Positions 1-7,538 are shown, counted from the stretch's first letter. The stretch: DNA of 10,257 nucleotides from an uncultured Chitinophagaceae bacterium (GCA_937900675.1 CALCEA010000093.1:1-10257); one strand, 5' to 3'. Made by a program: numbers and translations. The notes: a model not told the origin generated them from the sequence alone.

Positions 1-1410
1 AGCTTGAGCATCTTCATTGGCTACCAATGTACCTTTGACGATGGTTTTAAAAATATTCACCATTGCTAAAATGGCTCCAGCCAAATACAATACACCTCCA
101 ATAGAACGCATTGCGTAGAATGGTCTCATGTAGGTAACTGTTTCTAAAAACTGATACTTTAATTGACCACTACCAGTAAAGTCTTTCCACATTTCTGCTT
201 GTTGGAAACCTGCCCAATACATAGGAATGGCATAAAATAAAATTCCCAAGGTTGCTAACCAGAAATGTGCATTAGCCCATTTCTTTGAATACAATTCTGT
301 TTTGTACATTTTAGGAATCAACCAATATAAAATACCAAAAGTCAACATACCGTTCCAGCCCAAACCACCCACATGTACATGGGCAATAATCCAATCTGTA
401 AAATGGGCAACCGCATTGATGCTTTTTAAAGACAACATAGGACCTTCGAAAGTTGACATTCCGTATGCTGTTACAGCAACCACCATAAACTTCAAAATCA
501 CATCTTCTCTCACCTTATCCCATGCACCTCTTAAAGTCAATAATCCATTGATCATTCCACCCCAACTTGGGAAGATTAACATAAAACTAAATACCACTCC
601 CAAACTTTGTGCCCAATTAGGCAATGCTGTATACAATAAATGATGGGGACCAGCCCAGATATACAAGAAAATTAAAGCCCAAAAATGTATGATGGATAAT
701 TTATATGAGAAGACAGGTCTATTAGCTGCTTTTGGCATGAAATAGTACATTAATCCTAAATAAGGAGTTGTTAAGAAAAAGGCAACCGCGTTATGTCCAT
801 ACCACCATTGCACCAAAGCATCTTGCACACCTGCATACCAGCTATAACTCTTAAATAATGAAATAGGCAATTCAAAAGAGTTCACTAAATGCAATACTGC
901 AACAGTTACGAATGTTGCTATATAAAACCAAACAGCCACATATAAATGTCTTTCTCTTCTCTTGATAATAGTAGCAAACATATTGAATCCAAAAACCACC
1001 CAAATTAAAGTGATAGCAATATCAATGGGCCATTCTAATTCGGCATACTCTTTAGCTGTTGAAATACCCAATGGCAATGTAATTGCCGCAGCTACTATAA
1101 TTAATTGCCAACCCCAAAAATGTATTTTACTGAGGGTATCACTAAACATTCGCGCTTTTAATAATCGCTGTAATGAATAGTAAACGCCCATAAAAATTCC
1201 ATTACCAACAAATGCAAAAATGACTGCATTGGTATGCAATGGTCGGATACGACCAAAATTAAAATAAGGTTGTAGATTAAGTACAGTAGGGAAAACCAAT
1301 TGTAAGGCCACCCATAATCCAACGGTCATTCCCACAACACCCCAAATAAGAGTGGCAATGGCAAAGTTTCTTACCGTTTTATTATCATACTGAAAGCTTT
1401 CAACTTGCAT
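1..1410 (-). CDS. ccoN: cbb3-type cytochrome c oxidase subunit I, catalytic subunit (3' end outside window)
   Basis: This is the haem-copper subunit of the high-affinity cbb3 terminal oxidase in the inner membrane, which reduces O2 to water while pumping protons. The visible part is 470 codons, about the usual size of a CcoN domain, and is rich in membrane helices. The haem and copper ligands are all present: H59 in RPLHTNAV (low-spin haem), H206 in WYGHNAV and H256-H257 in GPHHLLY (CuB), and H344 and H346 in AHVHVGG (haems). The ATG at 1410 follows ccoS by 27 nt and has no Shine-Dalgarno sequence. The frame is still open at position 1, at a segment reading IVKGTLVANEDAQA. In many Bacteroidota this stretch links CcoN to a fused CcoO domain, but the fusion itself cannot be seen here. 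ccoI and ccoS lie directly upstream. The identification is firm; only the C-terminal extent is unknown. Confidence 0.97.
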   Translation of the reverse strand, partial: MQVESFQYDNKTVRNFAIATLIWGVVGMTVGLWVALQLVFPTVLNLQPYFNFGRIRPLHTNAVIFAFVGNGIFMGVYYSLQRLLKARMFSDTLSKIHFWGWQLIIVAAAITLPLGISTAKEYAELEWPIDIAITLIWVVFGFNMFATIIKRRERHLYVAVWFYIATFVTVAVLHLVNSFELPISLFKSYSWYAGVQDALVQWWYGHNAVAFFLTTPYLGLMYYFMPKAANRPVFSYKLSIIHFWALIFLYIWAGPHHLLYTALPNWAQSLGVVFSFMLIFPSWGGMINGLLTLRGAWDKVREDVILKFMVVAVTAYGMSTFEGPMLSLKSINAVAHFTDWIIAHVHVGGLGWNGMLTFGILYWLIPKMYKTELYSKKWANAHFWLATLGILFYAIPMYWAGFQQAEMWKDFTGSGQLKYQFLETVTYMRPFYAMRSIGGVLYLAGAILAMVNIFKTIVKGTLVANEDAQA

Positions 1411-1437
1411 AAGAAATATTTAATAGTGATTGAATGT

Positions 1438-1596
1438 TTATTTTTTTGTTGTATTGATTTCGTCATCAAAAAGCATCCTGATAGAAGGAGTATAATCATC
1501 GTCCATTTGGCCGTTTTTTACAGACCACAAAAAAGCTGCTAAAAAAGATCCAGCAACCAATACACTCACCCCAATTAGTAATACAATAACAGACAT
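1438..1596 (-). CDS. ccoS: cbb3-type cytochrome oxidase assembly protein CcoS
   Basis: A 52-residue protein starting MSVIVLLIGV. It has one N-terminal membrane helix (about residues 3-25), then the conserved CcoS core FLWSVKNGQMDDDYTP and a short charged tail ending in NTTKK. Members of this family are needed to insert cofactors (haem b and CuB) into CcoN during cbb3 oxidase maturation. Length and motif match the family well. It lies between ccoI (78 nt upstream) and ccoN (27 nt downstream) on the same strand, the usual arrangement for this cluster. A TAATTTTG promoter-like box and two FNR-like dyads precede it, so it may be the first gene of a ccoS-ccoN transcript. It starts with ATG and no Shine-Dalgarno sequence is visible. 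Confidence 0.93.
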   Translation of the reverse strand: MSVIVLLIGVSVLVAGSFLAAFLWSVKNGQMDDDYTPSIRMLFDDEINTTKK

Positions 1597-1613
1597 GATT
1601 TTACTTTATCTGT

Positions 1614-1621
1614 CAAAATTA
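1614..1621 (-). promoter_or_regulatory. Promoter -7 box (TAATTTTG) for ccoS-ccoN
   Basis: The minus strand reads TAATTTTG, an exact match to the Bacteroidota -7 consensus TAnnTTTG. It lies 17 bases upstream of the ccoS ATG, which places the start site near 1609-1610 and gives a very short leader. I see no TTTG-like -33 element at the expected distance, which fits a promoter that depends on an activator bound at the dyad at 1645-1656. The start site is inferred from consensus only. Confidence 0.55.
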
Positions 1622-1644
1622 AATCGAGCAAGGAAGGCCATTTA

Positions 1645-1656
1645 TGACCTCCGTCA
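1645..1656. promoter_or_regulatory. FNR/CRP-like dyad TGAC-N4-GTCA upstream of ccoS
   Basis: Perfect 4-bp inverted arms TGAC and GTCA flank four bases (CTCC on the plus strand), the TGAN-N4-NTCA layout of FNR-type operators. The centre at 1650.5 is about 41 bp upstream of the start site inferred from the TAATTTTG box, the class II activator position. cbb3 oxidase genes are commonly controlled by FNR-family regulators in other bacteria. Which regulator would bind here is not known. Confidence 0.45.
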
Positions 1657-1665
1657 AGATGGATA

Positions 1666-1677
1666 TGATTTATATCA
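1666..1677. promoter_or_regulatory. Second FNR-like dyad TGAT-N4-ATCA upstream of ccoS
   Basis: The plus strand reads TGAT-TTAT-ATCA, the core of the FNR consensus TTGAT-N4-ATCAA but lacking the outer T and A pair. It overlaps the stop codon of ccoI (1675-1677). Its centre at 1671.5 is exactly 21 bp from the first dyad, about two helical turns, and falls near -62, a class I activator position. The arms are short and AT-rich, so chance is possible. Confidence 0.35.
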
Positions 1678-4074
1678 GTTTTGAGAATTCATCCTCTTTG
1701 CAAAAAGAAAAGTCAGCAAAGCAGAAAGTGATACAATACTAATAGAACTAATTGGCATTAAAATTGCCGCGATCATTGGCGACAAAGCCGCTCTTGTAGC
1801 AAAATACATACCAATGATATTATATAAAATAGAGAGTATGAAAATAAGTACAATAACCAATTTGCCTTTTTTTGTATAGTCTATCAACTGTGCCAAAGTA
1901 GTCACTTTAGCCCCTTCAATAATGGCATCACTTGCTGGAGTAAATAAATGGCTTTGATCTGTCACTGCAATACCTACATTGGCTTTTTTTAGCGCTCCAG
2001 CATCATTCAACCCATCTCCTACCATCATTACATGCTTCCCTTCTGATTGTAATTTTTCAATAAATGCCAATTTATCTTCTGGTTGTTGCTCAAAATACAT
2101 TGGAACATCATTCCCCAAGATGGAAGCTAAATACATTTGCTCTGTAGATCTGTCACCACTTAACAAATACAAACTATATTGTTTGTCTTTTAATTGTTGA
2201 AATAATTGACCCAATCCTTTTCGGTAAATATGATTGATTTTGAAAACCCCTTTAAACTCGCCAGCAATAGATAAGGCTACTGCAGAACCTTTAATATCAC
2301 TAGTGATAGAAACGCCTTGTAATTTCAAAAAATGAATAGATCCAATTAGGTATTCTTTTCCACCCACTACGGCCCTAGTCCCTTTTCCCAAATGATTTTG
2401 AATAGATTCAACTGAAACAATTGGATGGATCGTTGAAAAATATTGTGCGATCAGTTGACTCAATGGGTGTAAGGATTCTCTTGTAATAGACTTAAGAGCA
2501 ATTTGATCATCTAAATTTAAAGCATCCCCAATAAATTCTAAATGTGTATCCTGATGATTGGTTAGGGTGCCTGTTTTATCAAATACAATCGTATCCACTT
2601 TTTCTATAGACTCAAGCACCGAAGTATTTTTGCAATATAATTTAGATTTACCCAACCATCTTAGCACATTCCCATAGGTAAAAGTGACCGTTAATAACAA
2701 TGAACATGGACATGCTACAATTAATACAGAAGTAATGGCTGGCAATATTTTAGAAGCGTCAACCCACCACCAATACAATCCACTACTAAATGCTATTAGT
2801 AATAGCACCATGGTAAAATATTGACTCCATGGATGCACAAATGATTGTGTATTGTTTTTTTCATTTTGCAATGCAGGACTATTCCACAACTCGGTAATAT
2901 AACTTTGACCAACAGGTTTCACTACACGCACCTGAATAGCTCTTCCTTTTTGAATTCCACCAGCATAAATTGTTTGACCCAGCGGTATTTCGACTGGTGC
3001 ATGCTCCCCTGTCACAAAACTATAATCTACTAATGCACCCTCGGTTAGTAAAATAGCATCAGCAGGAATCATTTCATCTGTCCTAATCAACAATTCTGCA
3101 TCTTTTTGGATGGAAGCCAGGGGCTGATTCATTTCTTTCCCTTCAATTAATTGTGTGACTGCTAAAGGAAAAAAAGAAGTATAATCTCGATCAAATGAAA
3201 AAGAATCATATGATTTATCCTGAAACCATCTTCCAATTAACATAAAAAAAACAATACCAGACATGCTGTCTAAATAGCCTGCACCTGTTTGAGTGATAAT
3301 TTCATAAACGCTTCTACCAAAAGTGACCAGTATTGCCAAAGCAATTGGCGCATCAATATTCAACCATCTTTGCCTTAATCCTGTATAGGCAGATATAAAG
3401 AAATCCCTTGCACTATAGAATAATACAGGTAAGGATAAAAATAAATTGAGGTATATAAAAAAAGGTCTCAGTACACCCAACTCTGCAGCTTCCACTGATA
3501 AATATTCAGGAAAGCTTAACATCATTATATTACTAAAACAAAATCCAGCAATACCAATTTTAAATAATTGTTTTCGATTTACTTTTTTCTTATTAATAAT
3601 ATCATTCCCTCCTAAATGTATCATAGGCTCATAGCCCACAAATGCCAATAGTTGAACCAACTCTTTAAAACTGATCAAAGAAGGATTGAAAACAATTTTA
3701 ATTTCCTTTTTATCAAACTGTGTTTGAGAATGAATAATACCTGGATTGATTTTATTTAAATGTTCCAATAACCAAACACAGCTTACACAATGTATTTGAG
3801 GAAGATACAATACCACCAAAGCTTGATCATTGCTAATTTTTTGTAATAATTGATCCTGAATAGCTGGGCTATCTAAATAATTAAATTTTTCTGACTTGAA
3901 ATTTCCCTTTGCAGTAAGGCCAGGCATCTGTGTCAAATCGTAATACTGACACATTCCATTTTGATCTAATAATTGAAAAACCAACTTACATCCATCACAA
4001 CAAAATGACTTATCTTCTATTTGAATAGTAGATTCACAGGATGTCCCACAATGGTAACAGTTGGTTGCACTCAT
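1675..4074 (-). CDS. ccoI: Copper-exporting P1B-type ATPase of the cbb3 oxidase cluster (CcoI/FixI type)
   Basis: A 799-residue heavy-metal P-type ATPase of the inner membrane. It uses ATP to move Cu(I) out of the cytoplasm, in this context to supply CuB of the cbb3 oxidase. An N-terminal cysteine-rich metal-binding segment (C6, C9, C13, C25, C26, C29) precedes a heavy-metal-associated domain with HCVSC (C96, C99). The TGE actuator motif is at 355-357, the intramembrane CPC metal site at 455-457, the phosphorylated Asp499 in DKTGTLT, the HP motif at 536-537, LSGD at 638-641 and GDGLND at 686-691. Two C-terminal helices follow, with MPISS near 773. The CPC is followed by Ser458 where Ala is usual. 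The start is the only in-frame ATG before an upstream stop. It lies 52 nt after the ctpA-like gene and upstream of ccoS-ccoN, which supports CcoI over a general CopA. Confidence 0.93.
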   Translation of the reverse strand: MSATNCYHCGTSCESTIQIEDKSFCCDGCKLVFQLLDQNGMCQYYDLTQMPGLTAKGNFKSEKFNYLDSPAIQDQLLQKISNDQALVVLYLPQIHCVSCVWLLEHLNKINPGIIHSQTQFDKKEIKIVFNPSLISFKELVQLLAFVGYEPMIHLGGNDIINKKKVNRKQLFKIGIAGFCFSNIMMLSFPEYLSVEAAELGVLRPFFIYLNLFLSLPVLFYSARDFFISAYTGLRQRWLNIDAPIALAILVTFGRSVYEIITQTGAGYLDSMSGIVFFMLIGRWFQDKSYDSFSFDRDYTSFFPLAVTQLIEGKEMNQPLASIQKDAELLIRTDEMIPADAILLTEGALVDYSFVTGEHAPVEIPLGQTIYAGGIQKGRAIQVRVVKPVGQSYITELWNSPALQNEKNNTQSFVHPWSQYFTMVLLLIAFSSGLYWWWVDASKILPAITSVLIVACPCSLLLTVTFTYGNVLRWLGKSKLYCKNTSVLESIEKVDTIVFDKTGTLTNHQDTHLEFIGDALNLDDQIALKSITRESLHPLSQLIAQYFSTIHPIVSVESIQNHLGKGTRAVVGGKEYLIGSIHFLKLQGVSITSDIKGSAVALSIAGEFKGVFKINHIYRKGLGQLFQQLKDKQYSLYLLSGDRSTEQMYLASILGNDVPMYFEQQPEDKLAFIEKLQSEGKHVMMVGDGLNDAGALKKANVGIAVTDQSHLFTPASDAIIEGAKVTTLAQLIDYTKKGKLVIVLIFILSILYNIIGMYFATRAALSPMIAAILMPISSISIVSLSALLTFLFAKRMNSQN

Positions 4075-4103
4075 ACAAATGCAAATATCAAAACTGAATC
4101 CAT
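4071..4103 (-). other. Possible 10-codon leader ORF overlapping the ccoI start
   Basis: The minus strand has an ATG at 4103 followed by ten codons (MDSVLIFAFV) and a TGA that overlaps the ccoI ATG as ATGA. An AGGAGG stretch (4106-4111), unusual in this window, sits only 2 nt before this ATG. The arrangement could allow translational coupling into ccoI. That spacing is shorter than a normal Shine-Dalgarno distance and Bacteroidota rarely use such sites, so it may be chance. Confidence 0.2.
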
Positions 4104-4126
4104 GCCCTCCTATAAGTTAACTCATA

Positions 4127-5707
4127 CTAATTCATGACAAAAGTCATATTTTGCATCAGAGGGTCTAAACTATTGAATACTTTATAATACCCTTGCTTAT
4201 ACCATTTATACCTAGCCAAATTGGCTAAAATGGTTGCTTTAATAAATTGCTTGTCTTTTTCAAGCTTACTGATGAACCTTTTTTGAGCTGGATTTGCATC
4301 GTTTTTAAACAATGTATACCAATCTAAATTGCCATAAGTCTTTAAAAAATCTTCTTCTGTCTTGAATGCAGCAAAATCCTTTTTATGTTGTAGATACCAA
4401 TTTAGACAGAATTGATTCACCAAATTTTCTTGCCAAACTTTAATATAGTTGGAATCCATGTAAATGGTATGAGTAGGCATCCATTGATCTGGATAGATTC
4501 CACCTCCCCCATACACAATATGTCCCTTAGGGGTTTTATATGCTTTGCCTTTTTGAGCAGAATCAGGCGTTCCCTTCGCATCTGCATTCAAACGATTATA
4601 AAAATCATGCTCATATGCTAACTTACCATTTGCATAAGACCTTTGTATATTTCTTCCTAATGGTGAATAATATTTTGCAGTGGTCAATCTTAATGCTCCA
4701 CCGTTGGATAATCTAAACTGCTGTTGCACCAAACCTTTACCAAAACTTGTTCTTCCAATAATCTTTGCTCTATCCCAATCTTGCAAAGCACCTGCCAACA
4801 CTTCACTAGCCGATGCAGAGCCCTCATCCATTAACACAAAAATCTTTCCTTGCTCAAACAAGCCTTCTCTCTTTGTGGTATAATCAACTCTAGGAGCATG
4901 CAAGCCCTCTGTATACACTATTAATTTATTTCCACTAATTAACTCATCTGCAATGGCCACTGCTTCAGACAATAAACCTCCTCCATTTCCTCTTAAATCT
5001 ATCACCAAAGCTTTAATCCCTTTTTGAACCATTGGATCCAATGCTTGCATAAATCCTTCATAGGTTCTATCTGAAAATTTATCTATTCTAATATACCCAG
5101 TAGTATCATTCATTAAATATCCCGCTTCGATGGAAGCAACAGGAACATTGCCTCTAATTACATTCTTAGTAATTTTTTTACCTGCTCTTAAGATTTCTAA
5201 TTTAACAGAAGAGCTTTCTGGACCTTTGATTCTTTTTCTAATTTCATCTGCATCCCATTTCTTGCCTGAAATTTGAAGGGTATCATCTGCTTTTAATAAA
5301 ACATCCCCAATTTCTAATCCTGCTTTGTATGAAGGTCCATCAGGAATAACATAAGTCACAATAACAGAATCATTATTTTGTTGAAACTCAATTCCAATAC
5401 CTCTATAATTTGTTCCTAATTGTTCATTCACTTCTACTAAATCGGTTGGAGGAATATATACAGAGTGAGGATCTAAATGTGCAAGGTATTCCTCAATCAA
5501 TCTAACAGATAAACTATCTGCAGGTAAACTATCTACATATTTAGAACGCGCAATTTCCATAATTTCTTCGATTGGCGTTGTTGCAGGTTTACTGAATGTA
5601 TCAAAGGAAAAATTACCTTTTGTAAAATTTCCTAAAACCATACCCACTATTAAAATGAGAGCGTATAAAATAGGCTTATGCCAATTAGATGATAAATTTT
5701 CTTTCAT
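4127..5707 (-). CDS. S41-family C-terminal processing peptidase, membrane-anchored
   Basis: A 526-residue serine protease of the CtpA/Prc type, which cuts selected envelope proteins near their C-termini. An N-terminal hydrophobic helix (about 13-27) follows a short polar start and acts as a signal anchor or signal peptide, so the enzyme faces the periplasm. A PDZ domain spans about 100-185 (YRGIGIEF; SYKAGLEIGDVLL). The S41 core follows, with IDLRGNGGG (236-244) and the catalytic set Ser299 in DEGSASASE, Lys324 in SFGKG and Gln328. The 25-residue Ser-Lys spacing matches the family. After residue 420 there is a helical charged extension of about 100 residues of unknown role. The ATG at 5707 lies 16 bases after a TAATTTTG promoter box. 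ccoI follows after 52 nt on the same strand, so read-through is possible, but no functional link is evident. Confidence 0.93.
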   Translation of the reverse strand: MKENLSSNWHKPILYALILIVGMVLGNFTKGNFSFDTFSKPATTPIEEIMEIARSKYVDSLPADSLSVRLIEEYLAHLDPHSVYIPPTDLVEVNEQLGTNYRGIGIEFQQNNDSVIVTYVIPDGPSYKAGLEIGDVLLKADDTLQISGKKWDADEIRKRIKGPESSSVKLEILRAGKKITKNVIRGNVPVASIEAGYLMNDTTGYIRIDKFSDRTYEGFMQALDPMVQKGIKALVIDLRGNGGGLLSEAVAIADELISGNKLIVYTEGLHAPRVDYTTKREGLFEQGKIFVLMDEGSASASEVLAGALQDWDRAKIIGRTSFGKGLVQQQFRLSNGGALRLTTAKYYSPLGRNIQRSYANGKLAYEHDFYNRLNADAKGTPDSAQKGKAYKTPKGHIVYGGGGIYPDQWMPTHTIYMDSNYIKVWQENLVNQFCLNWYLQHKKDFAAFKTEEDFLKTYGNLDWYTLFKNDANPAQKRFISKLEKDKQFIKATILANLARYKWYKQGYYKVFNSLDPLMQNMTFVMN

Positions 5708-5722
5708 GCTATATTATTAACG

Positions 5723-5730
5723 CAAAATTA
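5723..5730 (-). promoter_or_regulatory. Promoter -7 box (TAATTTTG) for the S41 peptidase gene
   Basis: The minus strand carries TAATTTTG, identical to the box before ccoS and an exact TAnnTTTG match. It ends 15 bases before the ATG at 5707, implying a leader of about 10 nt. No clear -33 element is visible. Confidence 0.5.
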
Positions 5731-5759
5731 CATGAATTAAAGCTTAAAATATGCTAATT

Positions 5760-5767
5760 TCACTTTG
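5760..5767 (+). promoter_or_regulatory. Weak -7-like box (TCACTTTG) before the BadF-type kinase gene
   Basis: TCACTTTG matches TAnnTTTG except at the second base and lies 12 bases upstream of the ATG at 5780. Position and spacing resemble the other boxes in this window, but the mismatch falls in a conserved position. Confidence 0.25.
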
Positions 5768-5779
5768 AGATACAACAAC

Positions 5780-6628
5780 ATGAAAAACAACTTTATTATA
5801 GCAGATAGTGGCGCAACCAAATGCCAATGGACCATTGTTCAACAAAACAAGAAAAAGACCATTACTACTATTGGAATAAGCCCCTATTTTTTGAATACCG
5901 ACGAGATTGTTCAAATCATTCAGAAAGCATTTAATAAAAAAGTGGATTACAAAGCTATAAAAGATGTTTATTTCTACGGTACCGGTTTAACCAACCCAAG
6001 CAATGTATTGATACTTAAAAAAGCATTGAAAACATTATTTACAAAAGCATCCTTAGATATTCAAACCGATTTAATGGCCATTGCTAGAGCAGCTTGCATG
6101 GATCAAAAAGGAGTTGCATGTATTTTAGGAACGGGCTCCAATGCAGGTTTTTATAATGGAAAGAAAATTGTCAAAAATAGTCCAGGCTTAGGATATGTTT
6201 TAGGGGATGAAGGAAGTGGAACCTATTTAGGAAAGAAAGTCTTGCAATATTATTTATACAAAACTTTTGACGAGGATTTAATGAATGCTTTTGAACAAAA
6301 GTACAATTTAGATAAGTCTACTATTTTAAATAAAGTATACAAAGAACCTTTGGCGAATAGATATATTGCACAATTCACAGAATTTTTAGTAGAAAACCGA
6401 GGCCACTACATGATTGAAAATATTATCGAAGATGGCCTAAATGATTTTTTCTTCACACACTTGAATAAATTAAACGAATCTTGGTTGTACCCAATACATT
6501 TTGTGGGTAGTGTTGCATATGGATTTAAAGATGTGTTAAAACAATTGGCACATACCTATGAATTCGAGTTAGGAAAAATTATGAAAACCCCAAGTGAGGG
6601 CTTACTGGCTTATCACAACAAGCATTAG
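5780..6628 (+). CDS. BadF/BadG/BcrA/BcrD-family ATPase, N-acetylglucosamine kinase-like
   Basis: A 282-residue cytoplasmic protein of the ASKHA sugar-kinase fold. It shows the phosphate-1 loop ADSGATKCQW (8-17, with Asp9), a candidate catalytic Asp97 in TDLMAIARA, the phosphate-2 loop ILGTGSN (115-121), GYVLGDEGSGTYLG (138-151) and an adenosine-side motif GSVAYG (243-248). The GDEGSG pattern resembles GlcNAc/MurNAc kinases more than the benzoyl-CoA reductase activators, and no iron-sulphur cysteine pair is seen. A role in amino-sugar or peptidoglycan recycling is therefore likely but the substrate is not proven. The ATG at 5780 is preferred over an in-frame TTG at 5765, because the domain begins at once after it and the TTG lies within the likely promoter box. 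It diverges from the S41 peptidase gene and is followed after 9 nt by an unknown gene, probably co-transcribed. It ends in tandem TAG TAG. Confidence 0.85.
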   Translation: MKNNFIIADSGATKCQWTIVQQNKKKTITTIGISPYFLNTDEIVQIIQKAFNKKVDYKAIKDVYFYGTGLTNPSNVLILKKALKTLFTKASLDIQTDLMAIARAACMDQKGVACILGTGSNAGFYNGKKIVKNSPGLGYVLGDEGSGTYLGKKVLQYYLYKTFDEDLMNAFEQKYNLDKSTILNKVYKEPLANRYIAQFTEFLVENRGHYMIENIIEDGLNDFFFTHLNKLNESWLYPIHFVGSVAYGFKDVLKQLAHTYEFELGKIMKTPSEGLLAYHNKH

Positions 6629-6637
6629 TAGCGTTGT

Positions 6638-7201
6638 ATGCACGATATTGAACCTTATTATCATTGGAGACATTTGTATACCGCAGAAGAAGATGCCAGA
6701 TCTCCTTTTTATGGTCAGACCTATAGTGAATTTGAGTTTTCTCAAACCGTATACAATTATTATATCCATCCACAGTGGGATTCTATTGGTAGCAAAACAT
6801 TGTATGTTAAAATAATTTATGCAGATTATGATTTGCAATTTGCCATTATAGAAATGATAGGTGAATGGAATGATGCCATTGAAAATGATATCATGACATT
6901 TAAGCGGGAGGTTTTAGAAAAATTAATGGACGAGGGTATTTACAAGTTTATTTTTATTACCGAAAGTGTTTTCAATTTTCACAATGGAGACAAAGACTAT
7001 TATGAAGAACTCTATGAAGAATTAGCTGACGAAGATGGCTGGGCGGTAATGGTTAATTTTCACAAAGCATCGCAACACGATTTTTTATTGAAAAAATTAA
7101 ATCGTTATATAGAGTTAATGGAATTTGAAAATTGGAGAACCTATAAACCAGAAGACTTCTTTCAGTTAATTGATAAAAAGTTAAACGATCGATTAACCTA
7201 G
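6638..7201 (+). CDS. Conserved hypothetical protein, Bacteroidota type
   Basis: A 187-residue acidic, aromatic-rich protein of unknown function. It has no signal peptide, no membrane segment and no known catalytic motif. Visible segments are an N-terminal YYHWRHLYTAEEDARSPFYG (7-26), a tyrosine-rich patch YNYYIHPQWD (39-48), a predicted alternating beta/helix region with LYVKIIYADYD (55-65), IGEWNDAIENDI (74-85) and a hydrophobic strand YKFIFI (102-107). The middle part looks like a small alpha/beta fold and is probably cytoplasmic. I recall similar proteins in related Bacteroidota, but this cannot be checked here. It starts 9 nt after the kinase gene with no promoter between, so it is probably in the same transcript. 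Its stop overlaps the stop of the opposing TPR gene by 4 nt. Codon use looks like that of its neighbours. The gene is real with good confidence; its function is not assigned. Confidence 0.75.
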   Translation: MHDIEPYYHWRHLYTAEEDARSPFYGQTYSEFEFSQTVYNYYIHPQWDSIGSKTLYVKIIYADYDLQFAIIEMIGEWNDAIENDIMTFKREVLEKLMDEGIYKFIFITESVFNFHNGDKDYYEELYEELADEDGWAVMVNFHKASQHDFLLKKLNRYIELMEFENWRTYKPEDFFQLIDKKLNDRLT

Positions 7202-7509
7202 TATACTAAATCTTCATAAGCTGCCTGGAGCTCTCTGTAGGCATGATCATCCTTGGCCAATTTCGCAGCAGCCATCCCCTTTTCATACCAACTAATTGCG
7301 GCTTCTATTTCTTGTAAATCCACCAGACATTTGGCCAGATGATAATATGATCCAATATAATCAGGAGATTCTGTCAAAATTTCTATGAACAAATCCCTGG
7401 CTTTTAGAGCCTCCCCGATTTTGATATATTCCAATGCCAGCGCATGTCTTAAGAAGTTATCCTTAGGTTGTTGATTTAAAAATTCAATAATTCTTTCTAT
7501 TCGGGTCAT
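7198..7509 (-). CDS. Small tetratricopeptide-repeat protein
   Basis: A 103-residue, mostly helical protein without signal peptide or membrane segment. Two TPR units can be read: about 17-50 (DNFLRHALALEYIKIGEALKA through ESPD) and about 51-84 (YIGSYYHLAKCLVDLQEIEAA and SWYEKG), with the small residues and Tyr at usual TPR positions. The C-terminal helix HAYRELQAAYEDLVY could cap the superhelix. TPR proteins bind partner proteins; the partner is unknown. It runs opposite to both neighbours: its stop shares CTAG with the stop of the 6638-7201 gene, and it diverges from etfB through a 97-nt gap with overlapping promoter boxes. The ATG at 7509 lies 29 bases after a TAGTTTTG box. Confidence 0.8.
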   Translation of the reverse strand: MTRIERIIEFLNQQPKDNFLRHALALEYIKIGEALKARDLFIEILTESPDYIGSYYHLAKCLVDLQEIEAAISWYEKGMAAAKLAKDDHAYRELQAAYEDLVY

Positions 7510-7538
7510 CTTAACTTATTTTTGCACTTTAGATAGTA

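Noticed and set aside
1..60. CcoN-CcoO fusion
   Set aside because: The frame is open at the window edge and the linker-like sequence is suggestive, but no CcoO residue is visible, so the fusion is not claimed.
302..643. Open frame of 113 codons on the plus strand
   Set aside because: It lies wholly inside ccoN on the other strand, whose haem and copper ligands are intact; the plus frame has no recognisable domain.
962..1180. Open frame of 72 codons on the plus strand
   Set aside because: Antisense to the N-terminal helices of ccoN; its hydrophobic-looking composition reflects the reverse strand of membrane-helix codons.
5765..5779. TTG start at 5765 for the kinase gene, adding five residues
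   Set aside because: The ATG at 5780 begins right before the conserved ADSGAT loop, and the TTG falls in a likely promoter box.
6579..6838. Several short open frames on both strands at the kinase/unknown gene junction
   Set aside because: They overlap the better supported genes at 5780-6628 and 6638-7201 and show no domain or promoter of their own.
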